NCBI GenBank assembly: GCA_913775725.1
Contig: CAJYNG010000008.1
Location: forward strand, 124,001 to 188,000
Reading direction: 5' to 3'
Length of the DNA stretch: 64,000 bases
Source: an uncultured Stenotrophomonas sp.
GTDB taxonomy: Bacteria > Pseudomonadota > Gammaproteobacteria > Xanthomonadales > Xanthomonadaceae
The notes under the pieces are model-generated. The model was not told where the DNA came from. It saw nothing but the letters and a program-made list of their open reading frames with translations, and searched no databases. Of the stretch, positions 23,914 to 32,521 are shown in pieces (position 1 is the stretch's first letter; every line of letters starts with the position of its first letter). A program made the translations under genes and the position numbers.

Positions 23914-25425
23914 TCAACTCAACCAGTCCTTGCACGCTCCATCCACCTGTTCACCGCAGGCCTGCTGCATCCGCTGCTGCAGTCGCGCCAGTGTCTCGGC
24001 GCCCTGGTGCTTGCCGCTCCACGTCTTCAACTGCCCGGCCAGGCGCTCGAAGCGCTGGCGGGTGCGCTGGTGGTAGCCCGAAGGCTGCGCTTCCAGCTCG
24101 GCGATCAGCGACGCGGTGGCCTGCTCGATGCGTGGTGCATCGTCCGGCGCCAGCTTCAGCAGGCCCTCCACGTACAGCACGCCCCATTGCACGCGGGTGG
24201 CCGGGCCCTGGGCGCCGTCGTAGGCACGCTTCAACCACTCCAGCGCACCGGCGGTGTCGCCGCGCTGCTCGGCCAGTTCGGCCAGCTCGGGCATGTAGTA
24301 GTACGGCTGTTCGCTGCGCTTCAGCTCGGCCAGCAACAGCGCCTCGGCACCCGCGTCGTCGCCGACCTCACGCAGGGCATAGACCGCGCTGCTGATCGTG
24401 GCCTGGCGTGCATGCGCATCGGTGGCGGCGGCATCGGCAGCGGCCACGCGCTGCCTGACTCGATCGACCAGCGCGGCGGGCAATGCGCCCTTCGGCTGCT
24501 GCTGACGGGCCAGCGACACTTCGGTCAGCGCGCGCGACAACGCGTCGTCGGCGCGGTCGCCGCGCTCGGCGTCTGCCCGCTCCAGTGCGACCAGCAGCTG
24601 CTGTCCCAGCGTGTTGCTGGTGGCCGGCCCGGCACTGGCCTGCTTGACCAGCTGCACGCCTGCATAGCCCAGCAACTCGCGGTTGCGGCGTACTTCCGCC
24701 GGTTGCGCCAGCACTGCCTGCAGCAGCTCGCGTACTTCGGTGGGCGAGGCATCGGGCTTTTCGGCCGTTGCCAAGGCAAGCAGGGCGAAGCGGCGTTGCA
24801 GGGCGGCATCCGGTGCGGCCTTGGACAACTGGCGCAGCACATCCTGGCTTCTGCGCTCGCCGGCCAGGCGGTTGGCGTCCACTTCCCAGCCGTAGTCGCC
24901 CAGCACCTGCCAGTCTTCGGCGGCCAGTCGGTCCGGCGTTGCCAACGCGGTGGCCAAGGTGGCGGCAACTGCACTGCGGCGGCCTGCGGCGACGGTCAGT
25001 GCCCGGGTCAGTTCGGCGGCGTCATTGCCGCCGGCCACGCGGGTGATTTCGTTGCGCTGTGGGTCCAGCACGATCAGCGTCGGATAGCCGCGTACGCCGA
25101 AGCGCTCGCCCCAGGCCTGCGCACCTTCCTCGTCGCCATCCAGGTAGACGGGAACGAACTTGCTGGTCAGCGCGATGAAGGCCGGGTCCTTGAACAGGCC
25201 CGCCTTGAGCTGGTTGCACGGCGGGCACCAGACTGCGCCCCAGTACAGCAGCACCGGCTTGCCGCTATCGGCGGCCTCGGCGAAGGCATCATCGACGTCG
25301 CCCTGGCGCCAGGAGATTTCCTTGGCCAACGCGGGCGCCTCGGCGGAGTTGGCGGTGGAAACCGGGGCTGGGGTGCAGGCGCTCAGCGCCGAAGCCAGCA
25401 GCAACACGGAAAGCGCGACGCGCAT
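23914..25425 (-). CDS. Thioredoxin-family lipoprotein with helical repeats
   Basis: Membrane-anchored periplasmic protein of 503 residues. The lipobox is LSAC with C17 (MRVALSVLLLASALSAC). A DsbD-gamma/YyaL-like thioredoxin domain follows, with active site C67-P-P-C70 in LLYWGAVWCPPCNQLKAG and GVRGYPTLIVLD holding the cis-proline. From about residue 160 the protein is alanine/leucine-rich helices (TPDRLAAEDWQVLGDYGW, then LLLAELKRSEQPYYYMPELA and GDTAGALEWLKRAYDGA) that look TPR-like. It probably reduces disulphides in exported proteins; the partner is unknown. ATG 25434 is an equally usable start three codons upstream. Confidence 0.82.
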   Translation of the reverse strand: MRVALSVLLLASALSACTPAPVSTANSAEAPALAKEISWRQGDVDDAFAEAADSGKPVLLYWGAVWCPPCNQLKAGLFKDPAFIALTSKFVPVYLDGDEEGAQAWGERFGVRGYPTLIVLDPQRNEITRVAGGNDAAELTRALTVAAGRRSAVAATLATALATPDRLAAEDWQVLGDYGWEVDANRLAGERRSQDVLRQLSKAAPDAALQRRFALLALATAEKPDASPTEVRELLQAVLAQPAEVRRNRELLGYAGVQLVKQASAGPATSNTLGQQLLVALERADAERGDRADDALSRALTEVSLARQQQPKGALPAALVDRVRQRVAAADAAATDAHARQATISSAVYALREVGDDAGAEALLLAELKRSEQPYYYMPELAELAEQRGDTAGALEWLKRAYDGAQGPATRVQWGVLYVEGLLKLAPDDAPRIEQATASLIAELEAQPSGYHQRTRQRFERLAGQLKTWSGKHQGAETLARLQQRMQQACGEQVDGACKDWLS

Positions 25426-25553
25426 CGGCAGCATCTCGTAGGGCAGGGTGACAGTCCATTGTAGGAACGGTCGGGGAGCCTGCTGATTCAGTTTGCTTAT
25501 GACGGGCGTGCTGCAGGGCATGACGCCCACCGGGCATTGCCCGGCGGATGCCT

Positions 25554-26003
25554 TCAGGCCGCTGCCCGCACCATCTGCTGATACACCAACCCATTGAACT
25601 CGCCGACGTTACCGTCCAGCGCGAAGCCATAGCGCAGGTAGGTCGGCACTGCATTGAGCGAGGCGCGCACGGTCAGGACCGGCTCGCGCACCTGCGGGAG
25701 CACCGCCTCGAACAGGGCATGGCCGATACCCTGACCCTGGCAGCCGGGATCGACGAACAGCATCGCCAGGTGCCGGCCTTCCTTCAGCTCGACCACGCCG
25801 ACGACGCGGCCGTCCTGCTCGGCCACCAGGATGTGGTTGTCACCGTGCAGGCGCGCGCCGAACGCTTCGGTTGCGGCGACGCTGCCGAAGGTGGCGATGC
25901 CGGCCGCGCTGAGCGAAGGCGCGACCGCCGCAGTGAAGGCAGCCAGGCACACCGCGCTGATCGCGGGCAGGTCATCGACGTGGGCAGGGCGGATCCTCGG
26001 CAT
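25554..26003 (-). CDS. GNAT-family N-acetyltransferase
   Basis: Acetyl-CoA-dependent acetyltransferase fold of 149 residues. Motif A is LAMLFVDPGCQGQGIGHALF, with the Q/RxxGxG/A acetyl-CoA loop as QGQGIG. The C-terminal region has YLRYGFALDGNVGEFNGLVY, typical of small-molecule GNATs. The ATG at 26003 follows GGAAGA; an in-frame ATG at 26036 is less well placed. It diverges from the LLM oxidoreductase gene. The substrate is unknown. Confidence 0.87.
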   Translation of the reverse strand: MPRIRPAHVDDLPAISAVCLAAFTAAVAPSLSAAGIATFGSVAATEAFGARLHGDNHILVAEQDGRVVGVVELKEGRHLAMLFVDPGCQGQGIGHALFEAVLPQVREPVLTVRASLNAVPTYLRYGFALDGNVGEFNGLVYQQMVRAAA

Positions 26004-26069
26004 GCAGTGTTCTTCCGGTGGTGGGCAGCGCGTCATCGTTGCCGCAGGCCTGCACGCTAAGCTGGCGGC

Positions 26070-27005
26070 ATGAGTGATTTCAATCCCGCCTATGCTTCCT
26101 TGTTTCCGCAACAGGGTCTGAGCCTGGGCCTGATGACGCCCGTGGCGTCGCATGGGTTGGCCGATCCATGCGACGCCCGACGCATCGCGCGACTGGCCGA
26201 TGACCTGGGCTTTGCCGCGCTGTGGACGCGCGACGTGCCGCTGATGGTGCCGCAGGGGCCCGATGCCACCGCCAGTGCACTGGACGATCCGTTCCTGTGG
26301 CTGGGCATGCTGGCCGCTGCGACCGAGCGCATTGTGGTCGGCAGCGCGGCCATCGTGCTGCCATTGCGCCAGCCGCTGCAGGTGGCAAAGTCGGCCTTGA
26401 GCCTGGACCGGATCAGCGGCGGACGCTTCGTGCTGGGACTGGGTTCGGGTGACCGCCCGGAAGAGTTCGCCGCCTTCGGCGAGGATCTGGAGGGCAGGGC
26501 GGCGACGTTCCGTGAGCGCTGGACCTTGTTGCGCGCGGCGCTGTCACCGGAGGCCGATGAGCGGACCGCCGTACTGCAGGCGACCGGGGGCTTCGACGTA
26601 CTGCCGGCGCCGGCAACGCGCGTCCCGATGCTGGTGGTGGGTACCGCGCGGCAGAGCCTGCAGTGGATCGCGCGCGAGGCCGAAGGCTGGGCCACCTATC
26701 ACCGCGAGGAGGTCGCGCAGGAAGGACGCATCGGCCTGTGGCAGCAGGCGCTGGTGCAGCGCGGTGGGCCAGGCAAGCCATTCGTGCAGTCGATGCTTCT
26801 GGATCTGCAGGCAGATCCGCAGGCGCCAGCCGAGCCGCTGCCGCTGGGCCTGAAGGTCGGACGCGACGGGCTGCGCGACTATCTGCAACGGGTGCATGCG
26901 CAGGGCGTGGCGCATGTGATGTTCAACCTGGTCGACAACGGGCGACCGATGGAGGCGGTGTTGCGGGAGATTGGTGAGCACGTTCTGCCGCATTTGGTCC
27001 CGTAG
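26070..27005 (+). CDS. Luciferase-like (LLM) class flavin-dependent oxidoreductase
   Basis: Flavin-dependent monooxygenase-type TIM barrel of 311 residues. The N-terminus LSLGLMTPVASHG, then ADDLGFAALWTRDVPL, and LAAATERIVVGSAAIVLPLR are family landmarks. SGGRFVLGLGSGDRPEEFAAFG is the usual central motif. The protein ends EIGEHVLPHL. It resembles the short LLM group whose substrates are mostly unassigned. Its TAG stop is the last three bases of the GTAG that opens a SMAG element. Confidence 0.86.
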   Translation: MSDFNPAYASLFPQQGLSLGLMTPVASHGLADPCDARRIARLADDLGFAALWTRDVPLMVPQGPDATASALDDPFLWLGMLAAATERIVVGSAAIVLPLRQPLQVAKSALSLDRISGGRFVLGLGSGDRPEEFAAFGEDLEGRAATFRERWTLLRAALSPEADERTAVLQATGGFDVLPAPATRVPMLVVGTARQSLQWIAREAEGWATYHREEVAQEGRIGLWQQALVQRGGPGKPFVQSMLLDLQADPQAPAEPLPLGLKVGRDGLRDYLQRVHAQGVAHVMFNLVDNGRPMEAVLREIGEHVLPHLVP

Positions 27006-27056
27006 GCGTCCACATTGGTGGACACGTTCAAGCAGTCGAGCACGGCTCGACTCTAC
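27002..27056. repeat. SMAG palindromic repeat overlapping a stop codon
   Basis: GTAG at 27002 is followed by the hairpin GTCCACATTGGTGGAC, then AGTCGAGCACGGCTCGACT, and CTAC at 27053-27056. The left GTAG contains the TAG stop of the LLM gene (27003-27005). The first hairpin differs in sequence from the usual CCGAGC type, so this is a hybrid or variant element. Confidence 0.75.
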
Positions 27057-27070
27057 ATGGGGTTCGCATC

Positions 27071-27085
27071 TGCGTATCATTCGCA
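27071..27085. promoter_or_regulatory. Fur box upstream of the DUF3817 gene
   Basis: TGCGTAT-C-ATTCGCA is a 7-1-7 palindrome with one mismatched pair, very like the fecI box at 2574-2588. It ends 27 bp before the GTG start, so it should overlap the promoter and give iron repression. Confidence 0.7.
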
Positions 27086-27112
27086 TTTGATACCCCGATG
27101 CCGGAGCCCCGC

Positions 27113-27442
27113 GTGACCCAACATCCCCCCATGCACCCGACCGGACGCCTGTTCGCCGCGGTCGCTTTCATCGAGGCCGTGACCTGGGCCGGCCTGCTCA
27201 TCGGCATATGGATGAAGTACGGCCCGATGGCCAACGTCGCGCTGGTGAAGCTGTTCGGGCCCCTGCACGGCGTGGCCTTCCTGGTCTATGTGGCGGTCAC
27301 CCTGTTTGCGGCGGTGCGCCTGCGCTGGCCGTGGTGGGCCAGTGCCTTGGCGCTGCTGGCGGCAATCCCGCCGCTGGTGACGCTTCCGCTGGAGTGGTGG
27401 TTCAAGCGCCGTGGCCTGCTGGGCCTGCGTGCGATGCGCTGA
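27113..27442 (+). CDS. DUF3817 inner-membrane protein, probably iron-regulated
   Basis: Small membrane protein of 109 residues with three hydrophobic segments. The DUF3817 signature is visible: GRLFAAVAFIEAVTWAGLLI followed by KYGP, then GPLHGVAFLVYVAVTLFAAV, and the end LVTLPLEWWFKRR. I chose GTG 27113 because GGAG ends 6 bp before it; ATG 27098 lies before that site. The family has no assigned activity. A Fur box precedes it and the siderophore operon follows 154 bp later, so a role in iron limitation is plausible. Confidence 0.82.
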   Translation: MTQHPPMHPTGRLFAAVAFIEAVTWAGLLIGIWMKYGPMANVALVKLFGPLHGVAFLVYVAVTLFAAVRLRWPWWASALALLAAIPPLVTLPLEWWFKRRGLLGLRAMR

Positions 27443-27471
27443 ACCCACTGTTGCATGCCCATTCAAGAGAA

Positions 27472-27509
27472 TGGGTATCAAATGCAAATACGAGCCGTTA
27501 TCATTTGAG
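27472..27509. promoter_or_regulatory. Fur-like sites upstream of the siderophore operon
   Basis: TGGGTATCAAATGCA (27472-27486) shares 11 of 15 positions with the better box at 27071-27085. CCGTTATCATTTGAG (27495-27509) keeps the TATCATT core. Together they form an extended Fur-type region 88 bp before the MFS start. Each site alone is weak. Confidence 0.5.
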
Positions 27510-27596
27510 GGTGGCATCCGGTCCTGAGTGGCGCGGGTGCCGGGTGGGGCGTGCAGACGCGCCCGGCCAATCCTTTCCTGTTACGGCTGGTGTTTC

Positions 27597-28793
27597 ATGC
27601 ACGCACGTCCCGTCGTTCCCGGCTTGCCGGCGCTGGTGTTGGCTGCCCTGATCGGCACCATGGCGATGATGTCCTTCGTCGCCGTGATCGGTCCGGTGGT
27701 CCGCATGCTCGGTTTGTCCGAGTGGCATGCCGGGCTATCGGTCACCGCTGCAGGCGTGCTGTGGATGCTGGCCGCGCGCCCCTGGGGCCAGCTCAGCGAC
27801 CGCATCGGACGCAAGCGCGTACTGATGCTGGCGATGAGTGCCTACACCGTGGTCTACATCGCGCTGGCGGTGTTCATCGACGTCGCCCTGCAGGCAGTGC
27901 CGCCGGTGCTGGTGTCAGTGCTGGTGCTGGTCGGCGCGCGTGGCCTGATCGGCCTGTTCTACGCGGCGGTGCCTCCTACCGCAGCCGCGCTGATCGCCGA
28001 CAAGGCACCCACCGGACAGCGTGCGAAGTTCCTCGCCCGCCTGGGCAGCGCCAACGCACTGGGCATGGTGCTCGGTCCGGCCGCCGCGGGCTGGCTGGCC
28101 TATACGAACCTGTCGCTGGCGCTGTACGTGGCCGCGCTGCTGCCGTTGCTGGCACTGGCATTGCTGGCCTGGCGGCTGCCGGCTACACCGCCGGTGGTGG
28201 GCGCGTCCGCACAGCGCCGCACGCCGATGAGCCGCCTCGACGCGCGCCTGCGCCTGCCGCAGCTGGCAGCGTTCATTGCGATGGTCTCGGTGACCATCGC
28301 GCAGGTCACGGTTGGCTTCTTCGCGATTGATCGCCTGGGCCTGGATGCGGCTGCGGGGGCGCGCATGGCCGGCATTGCACTCACAGCGGTCGGCGTCGGC
28401 CTGATCCTGGCGCAGGCGCTGGTGATGAAGCTGGAGGTGCATCCACGCCGCTGGATCGTCCTCGGCGCCCTCATTTCCGGCATCGGCTTTGCTTCGGTGG
28501 CGGGCGTGCAGCAGGCCTGGCAGTTGCCGGCGGCGTATGCGTTGGCCGCGTTCGGCATGGGCTTCGTATTCCCCTCGTTCCAGGCGCTGGCCGCCGATGC
28601 GGTGGAGGCGCACGAGCAGGGCGCCGCCGCCGGCACCGTGGCGGCCGCGCAGGGGCTGGGCATGGTGGCCGGGCCGATGCTCGGCACGCTGTTGTATCGC
28701 GGCGGGCCCAGCCTGCCTTACCTGCTGGTCGGCGCACTGCTGTTGTTGCTGTGCGCGCTGGCCGCAGCGCATCGGATGAAGGAGACCCCATGA
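27597..28793 (+). CDS. MFS transporter, probable catecholate siderophore exporter
   Basis: Twelve-segment major facilitator of 398 residues in the inner membrane. The DHA1-type motif between segments 2 and 3 is RPWGQLSDRIGRKRVL, and GMVLGPAAAGWLAY in segment 5 is the drug/H+ antiporter motif C. It is the first gene of the siderophore operon and overlaps entC by ATGA, the place EntS-type exporters occupy elsewhere, so export of the finished siderophore is the likely task. The ATG at 27597 was chosen over an in-frame start at 27528 because the upstream 23 residues are hydrophilic and lie near the promoter. Confidence 0.87.
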   Translation: MHARPVVPGLPALVLAALIGTMAMMSFVAVIGPVVRMLGLSEWHAGLSVTAAGVLWMLAARPWGQLSDRIGRKRVLMLAMSAYTVVYIALAVFIDVALQAVPPVLVSVLVLVGARGLIGLFYAAVPPTAAALIADKAPTGQRAKFLARLGSANALGMVLGPAAAGWLAYTNLSLALYVAALLPLLALALLAWRLPATPPVVGASAQRRTPMSRLDARLRLPQLAAFIAMVSVTIAQVTVGFFAIDRLGLDAAAGARMAGIALTAVGVGLILAQALVMKLEVHPRRWIVLGALISGIGFASVAGVQQAWQLPAAYALAAFGMGFVFPSFQALAADAVEAHEQGAAAGTVAAAQGLGMVAGPMLGTLLYRGGPSLPYLLVGALLLLLCALAAAHRMKETP

Positions 28794-29983
28794 ACGATTC
28801 CCTGATGCAGGGCGCGTGGCCGGAGGCTGTGCCGGCACCGCTGGACAGCACCGACGACGGGTCGCTGTTCCTGCTGCAGCATGCCGGCCAGCACGTGCAC
28901 GCACGCGGCTGCCGCGCCGCGCTGCAGGCCGGTGCACTGGCGACATTGGCAGAACGCGTCTCGGAGTTCTTTGCCCAGCAGCGTGGTGGCCCGGGCCTGC
29001 TGGTTGGCGCGGTGCCGTTCGAACCGCGTGCGGACGATGCGCTGTACCAGCCCGAGCGCCTGCTGCCGGCGCTGGCACTGCAGCCGCAGGCCGCACCGCC
29101 GATGGACGGCGCCCTGCGGGCCGAGCCTGCGCCGCAGGACTATGCGTCAGCGGTTGCCGCGGCGGTGCAGGCCCTGCGTGCGCCCGAGCAGAACCTGCAC
29201 AAGGTGGTGCTGGCGCGCAGCCTGCTGGCGCGCACCCGCCAGGCGCTGTCCCCGGACGTGCTGCTGGCACGTCTGGGTGCGGATCCGTCGGTGGCGACCT
29301 ACGCGGTGCCGTTGCCGGTGGAGCTGGGCCAGGCGCCGGCGTGGCTGGTGGGGGCCACACCGGAACTGCTGTTGCGCAAGCGTGGCGCCGAACTGTTGTC
29401 TCATCCGCTGGCGGGCTCTGCGCGGCGCAGCGCCGATGCCGCCGAGGACGAGCGTGCGGCGCAGGCGTTGCTGGCCTCGACCAAGGACCACGACGAGCAC
29501 CGCCATGTGGTCGAGGCCATCGTCGAGGGCCTGGCGCCGTACTGCAGCCACATCGATGCGCAGCCGCGGCCGGTGCTGCATGCCACCGCCAGCATGTGGC
29601 ATCTGGGCACCCGCATCCACGCCACGCTGAAGGATCCGCAGACGTCTGCCGCCGAACTGCTGGCGCAGCTGCACCCCACGCCGGCGGTCTGCGGTACGCC
29701 GCGGCTGGCGGCGCTGCAGCGTATCCGGGAACTGGAACCGGTGCCGCGTGGCTTCTATGCCGGCGCCGTGGGTTGGTTGGACGCACAGGGTGACGGTGAC
29801 TGGTACGTGGCGATCCGCTGCGCGCGCCTGCAGGGCACGCAGCTGCGCCTGTACGCCGGTGCCGGCATCGTCGCCGAGTCGCAGCCCGAGGCCGAGGTGG
29901 CCGAAACCGCAGCGAAGTTCGCTGCCCTGTTGAACGCGCTGGGTGTCCATGAATCCGCGCCCGCCATCGAGCCTGCTGCATGA
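28790..29983 (+). CDS. entC: Isochorismate synthase
   Basis: Converts chorismate to isochorismate, the first step to 2,3-dihydroxybenzoate. The protein has 397 residues and the chorismate-binding fold: [17 protein letters not shown], then [20 protein letters not shown], and [38 protein letters not shown] and [13 protein letters not shown] are the signature C-terminal motifs, and [15 protein letters not shown] ends the active site. AAGGAG stands 5 bp before the ATG at 28790, which overlaps the MFS stop. The next gene overlaps by ATGA. Confidence 0.94.
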   Translation: MNDSLMQGAWPEAVPAPLDSTDDGSLFLLQHAGQHVHARGCRAALQAGALATLAERVSEFFAQQRGGPGLLVGAVPFEPRADDALYQPERLLPALALQPQAAPPMDGALRAEPAPQDYASAVAAAVQALRAPEQNLHKVVLARSLLARTRQALSPDVLLARLGADPSVATYAVPLPVELGQAPAWLVGATPELLLRKRGAELLSHPLAGSARRSADAAEDERAAQALLASTKDHDEHRHVVEAIVEGLAPYCSHIDAQPRPVLHATASMWHLGTRIHATLKDPQTSAAELLAQLHPTPAVCGTPRLAALQRIRELEPVPRGFYAGAVGWLDAQGDGDWYVAIRCARLQGTQLRLYAGAGIVAESQPEAEVAETAAKFAALLNALGVHESAPAIEPAA

Positions 29984-31632
29984 ACACTTCCACTGACGCT
30001 TCCCGCCTGCCATTGCAGCAGGTATGGCCGGATGACCTGATGGCGCGCTATCGCGAGGCTGGGCACTGGCGTGGCGAGACCTTCCCGGCGTTCCTGCGCG
30101 AGCGGGCGGAACGATTCGCCGATGACATCGCAGTGGTTGCCGGTGACGTGCGCCTGAGCTACGCGCAGCTGTGGCACGAGGCAGGCCGTATCGGCGCGGG
30201 CCTGCTGGCGCTCGGCCTGCAGCCCGGCGAACGGGTACTGGTGCAGCTGGGCAACACCGCAGGCTTCGTCACCACAGTCTGCGGCCTGTTCCGCGCCGGG
30301 CTGGTGCCGGTGTACGCGTTGCCGGCGCATCGCATCACCGAGCTCGTGCACTTTGCCAACAAGGCCGAAGCCAGTGCCTACATCACCACCGAACTGCACG
30401 ATGGCTTCGATCATCGCGGGCTGGCGCGGGCGCTGCAGGCCGAAGTGCCGGCCGTGCGCCATGTGGTGATCGACGGCGAGGCGGCGGAGTTCATCGCGCT
30501 GGACGCACTGCAGGGCGATCGCAGCCAGCTGCCGGCCGATCCGGACCCGCAGTCAGTGGCGTTCCTGCAGATTTCCGGTGGCAGTACCGGGCTGTCCAAG
30601 CTGATCCCGCGCACGCACGACGACTACATCTATTCGTTCCGTGCCAGCAATGATCTCTGCGGTATCGACCGCGACAGCGTCTACCTGGTCGCGCTGCCGG
30701 CTGCGCACAATTTCCCGATGAGTTCGCCGGGCTTCTTCGGCGCACTGTATGCCGGCGCCCGCGTGGTGCTCAGCCCCGGACCCGGGCCGGATGCGGCCTT
30801 CCCGCTGATCGCCCGTGAACAGGTGACCTGCTGCGGGCTGGTGCCGCCGCTGGCGTTGCTGTGGGCACAGGCCGCGGCTACGAGCAAGCATGACCTGTCC
30901 AGCCTGCAGGTATTGCAGGTAGGCGGCGCCAAACTGGTGCCGGAAGCCGCCCGGCGGGTGATCGACGGTCTTGGCTGCACGCTGCAGCAGGTGTTCGGCA
31001 TGGCCGAAGGCCTGGTCAACTACACGCGGCTGGATGATCCGGAGGAGCTGATCGTGGCCTGCCAGGGCCGGCCGATCAGTCCGGATGATGAAGTGCGCGT
31101 GGTTGATGACCATGACCAGCCGGTGGCCGAAGGCGAGGTGGGGCATCTGCTCACCCGTGGCCCGTACACCATCCGTGGCTACCACAACGATGCGGTGGCC
31201 AATGCGCGATCGTTCACCGACGACGGCTTCTATCGCACCGGCGACCGTGTGCAGCAGCTGCCCGGAGGCTACCTGGTGGTGCAAGGGCGTGCGGGTGACC
31301 ACATCAACCGCGCCGGCGAGAAGATCTCCGCCGAAGAGATTGAAGATCATCTGCTGGCCCATCCCGGCGTGTTCGACGCCGCCGTGGTCTCCATTCCCGA
31401 TGAGTATCTGGGTGAGCGCAGCTGCGCCTTCGTGATTCCGCAGGGCGAACCGTTCAAGGCGCCGGCTCTGAAATCCTGGATGCGCGGGCGCGGCCTGGCG
31501 GCGTTCAAGGTGCCGGATCAGATCGTGTTCGTCGACAGCTTCGATACCACCGCGGTCGGCAAGATCAGCCGCCGCGAACTGCGCGCGCAGCTGCGTGCGC
31601 GTCATCTGCAACAGACAGGAGGAACGCGCTGA
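29980..31632 (+). CDS. entE: 2,3-dihydroxybenzoate-AMP ligase
   Basis: Stand-alone adenylating enzyme of 550 residues that activates 2,3-dihydroxybenzoate with ATP and loads it on the aryl carrier protein. The P-loop-like motif is [20 protein letters not shown]. The aryl-acid pocket region is [15 protein letters not shown], as in EntE and DhbE. Later motifs are [28 protein letters not shown] and [20 protein letters not shown], and the catalytic Lys is in [11 protein letters not shown]. The ATGA overlap with entC and the TGATG overlap with entB show tight coupling. Confidence 0.96.
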   Translation: MNTSTDASRLPLQQVWPDDLMARYREAGHWRGETFPAFLRERAERFADDIAVVAGDVRLSYAQLWHEAGRIGAGLLALGLQPGERVLVQLGNTAGFVTTVCGLFRAGLVPVYALPAHRITELVHFANKAEASAYITTELHDGFDHRGLARALQAEVPAVRHVVIDGEAAEFIALDALQGDRSQLPADPDPQSVAFLQISGGSTGLSKLIPRTHDDYIYSFRASNDLCGIDRDSVYLVALPAAHNFPMSSPGFFGALYAGARVVLSPGPGPDAAFPLIAREQVTCCGLVPPLALLWAQAAATSKHDLSSLQVLQVGGAKLVPEAARRVIDGLGCTLQQVFGMAEGLVNYTRLDDPEELIVACQGRPISPDDEVRVVDDHDQPVAEGEVGHLLTRGPYTIRGYHNDAVANARSFTDDGFYRTGDRVQQLPGGYLVVQGRAGDHINRAGEKISAEEIEDHLLAHPGVFDAAVVSIPDEYLGERSCAFVIPQGEPFKAPALKSWMRGRGLAAFKVPDQIVFVDSFDTTAVGKISRRELRAQLRARHLQQTGGTR

Positions 31633-32264
31633 TGGCGCTACCCCGTATCACCGACTACCCCTTGCCGACCGCCGCTGAACTCCCGCAGGCGCGTGGCCCG
31701 TGGCGCCCCCAGCGCGATCGCATTGCGCTGCTGGTGCACGACATGCAACGTTACTTCCTGGCCGCATTCGACGCTGGCAACGCGCCGCTGCGGCCGGCCG
31801 TGGACAATATCGCACGCTTGTTGGCGCATTGCCGCGCGCACGGCATTCCGGTGTTCTACACCGCCCAGCATGGCGACCAGGATCGCCGTGACCGTGGCCT
31901 GCAGGCCGACCTGTGGGGACCGGGCATGCGCCGCAGCGCCGATCACGAACCGATCATCGAGGCGCTGGCACCCCAGCCGGGCGAGCACGTGCTGGTGAAG
32001 CACCGCTACAGCGCGTTCCAGCGCAGCAACCTGGAGACGCTGATGCGGGTACGTGGGCGCGACCAGCTGCTGGTGACCGGCGTGTACGCCCATATCGGCT
32101 GCACCGCGACCGTGGTCGAGGCCTTCCAGCGTGATATCGAGGCCTTCATCGCCGCCGATGCGGTGGCGGACTTCTCGCGCGCCGATCACGATCAGGCACT
32201 GCATTGGATCGCACGAACCTGCGGAGTGCCGATGACCACCGACCAGCTGCTGGAGGTGCTGTGA
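31632..32264 (+). CDS. entB: Isochorismatase (EntB N-terminal type, no carrier domain)
   Basis: Hydrolyses isochorismate to 2,3-dihydro-2,3-dihydroxybenzoate. Only the isochorismatase domain is present (210 residues); the aryl carrier domain that E. coli EntB has at its C-terminus is a separate gene downstream. Motifs are RIALLVHDMQRYFLAAFD (catalytic Asp), GEHVLVKHRYSAFQRSNLE (catalytic Lys) and VTGVYAHIGCTATVVEAFQ. The last residues match E. coli EntB up to the point where its linker starts. It overlaps entE and entB' by 1-3 bp. Confidence 0.95.
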   Translation: MALPRITDYPLPTAAELPQARGPWRPQRDRIALLVHDMQRYFLAAFDAGNAPLRPAVDNIARLLAHCRAHGIPVFYTAQHGDQDRRDRGLQADLWGPGMRRSADHEPIIEALAPQPGEHVLVKHRYSAFQRSNLETLMRVRGRDQLLVTGVYAHIGCTATVVEAFQRDIEAFIAADAVADFSRADHDQALHWIARTCGVPMTTDQLLEVL

Positions 32265-32521
32265 TGGCTGCCACCGGTGAGGTGCTGGATCTGGAGCGGA
32301 TGCGTGCCGATGTGGCGCGCGTGCTGGAGTGCACACCGGCCGAGATCGGTGACGACGACAACCTGATCGACCTGGACCTGGATTCGATGCGCATGCTCGG
32401 CCTGGTCCTGGCCTGGGGCAACACCGGCCTGCCGCTGGAGTTCTCGCAGCTGGCCGAGCACACCACGCTGCGCCAGTGGTGGAACGTGGTGCAGCAACTG
32501 CAGGCCGCGCAGAACGCATGA
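32264..32521 (+). CDS. Stand-alone aryl carrier protein (EntB')
   Basis: Carrier protein of 85 residues that carries dihydroxybenzoate as a thioester for EntF. The phosphopantetheine attachment serine is in DLDLDSMRMLGLVL, and residues NLIDLDLDS form the usual loop before helix 2. In E. coli this domain is fused to EntB. Its first codon overlaps the entB stop (TGATG) and its stop overlaps entF (ATGA), so it is made in step with its partners. No 4'-phosphopantetheinyl transferase gene is nearby, so modification must be done by an enzyme encoded elsewhere. Confidence 0.92.
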   Translation: MAATGEVLDLERMRADVARVLECTPAEIGDDDNLIDLDLDSMRMLGLVLAWGNTGLPLEFSQLAEHTTLRQWWNVVQQLQAAQNA

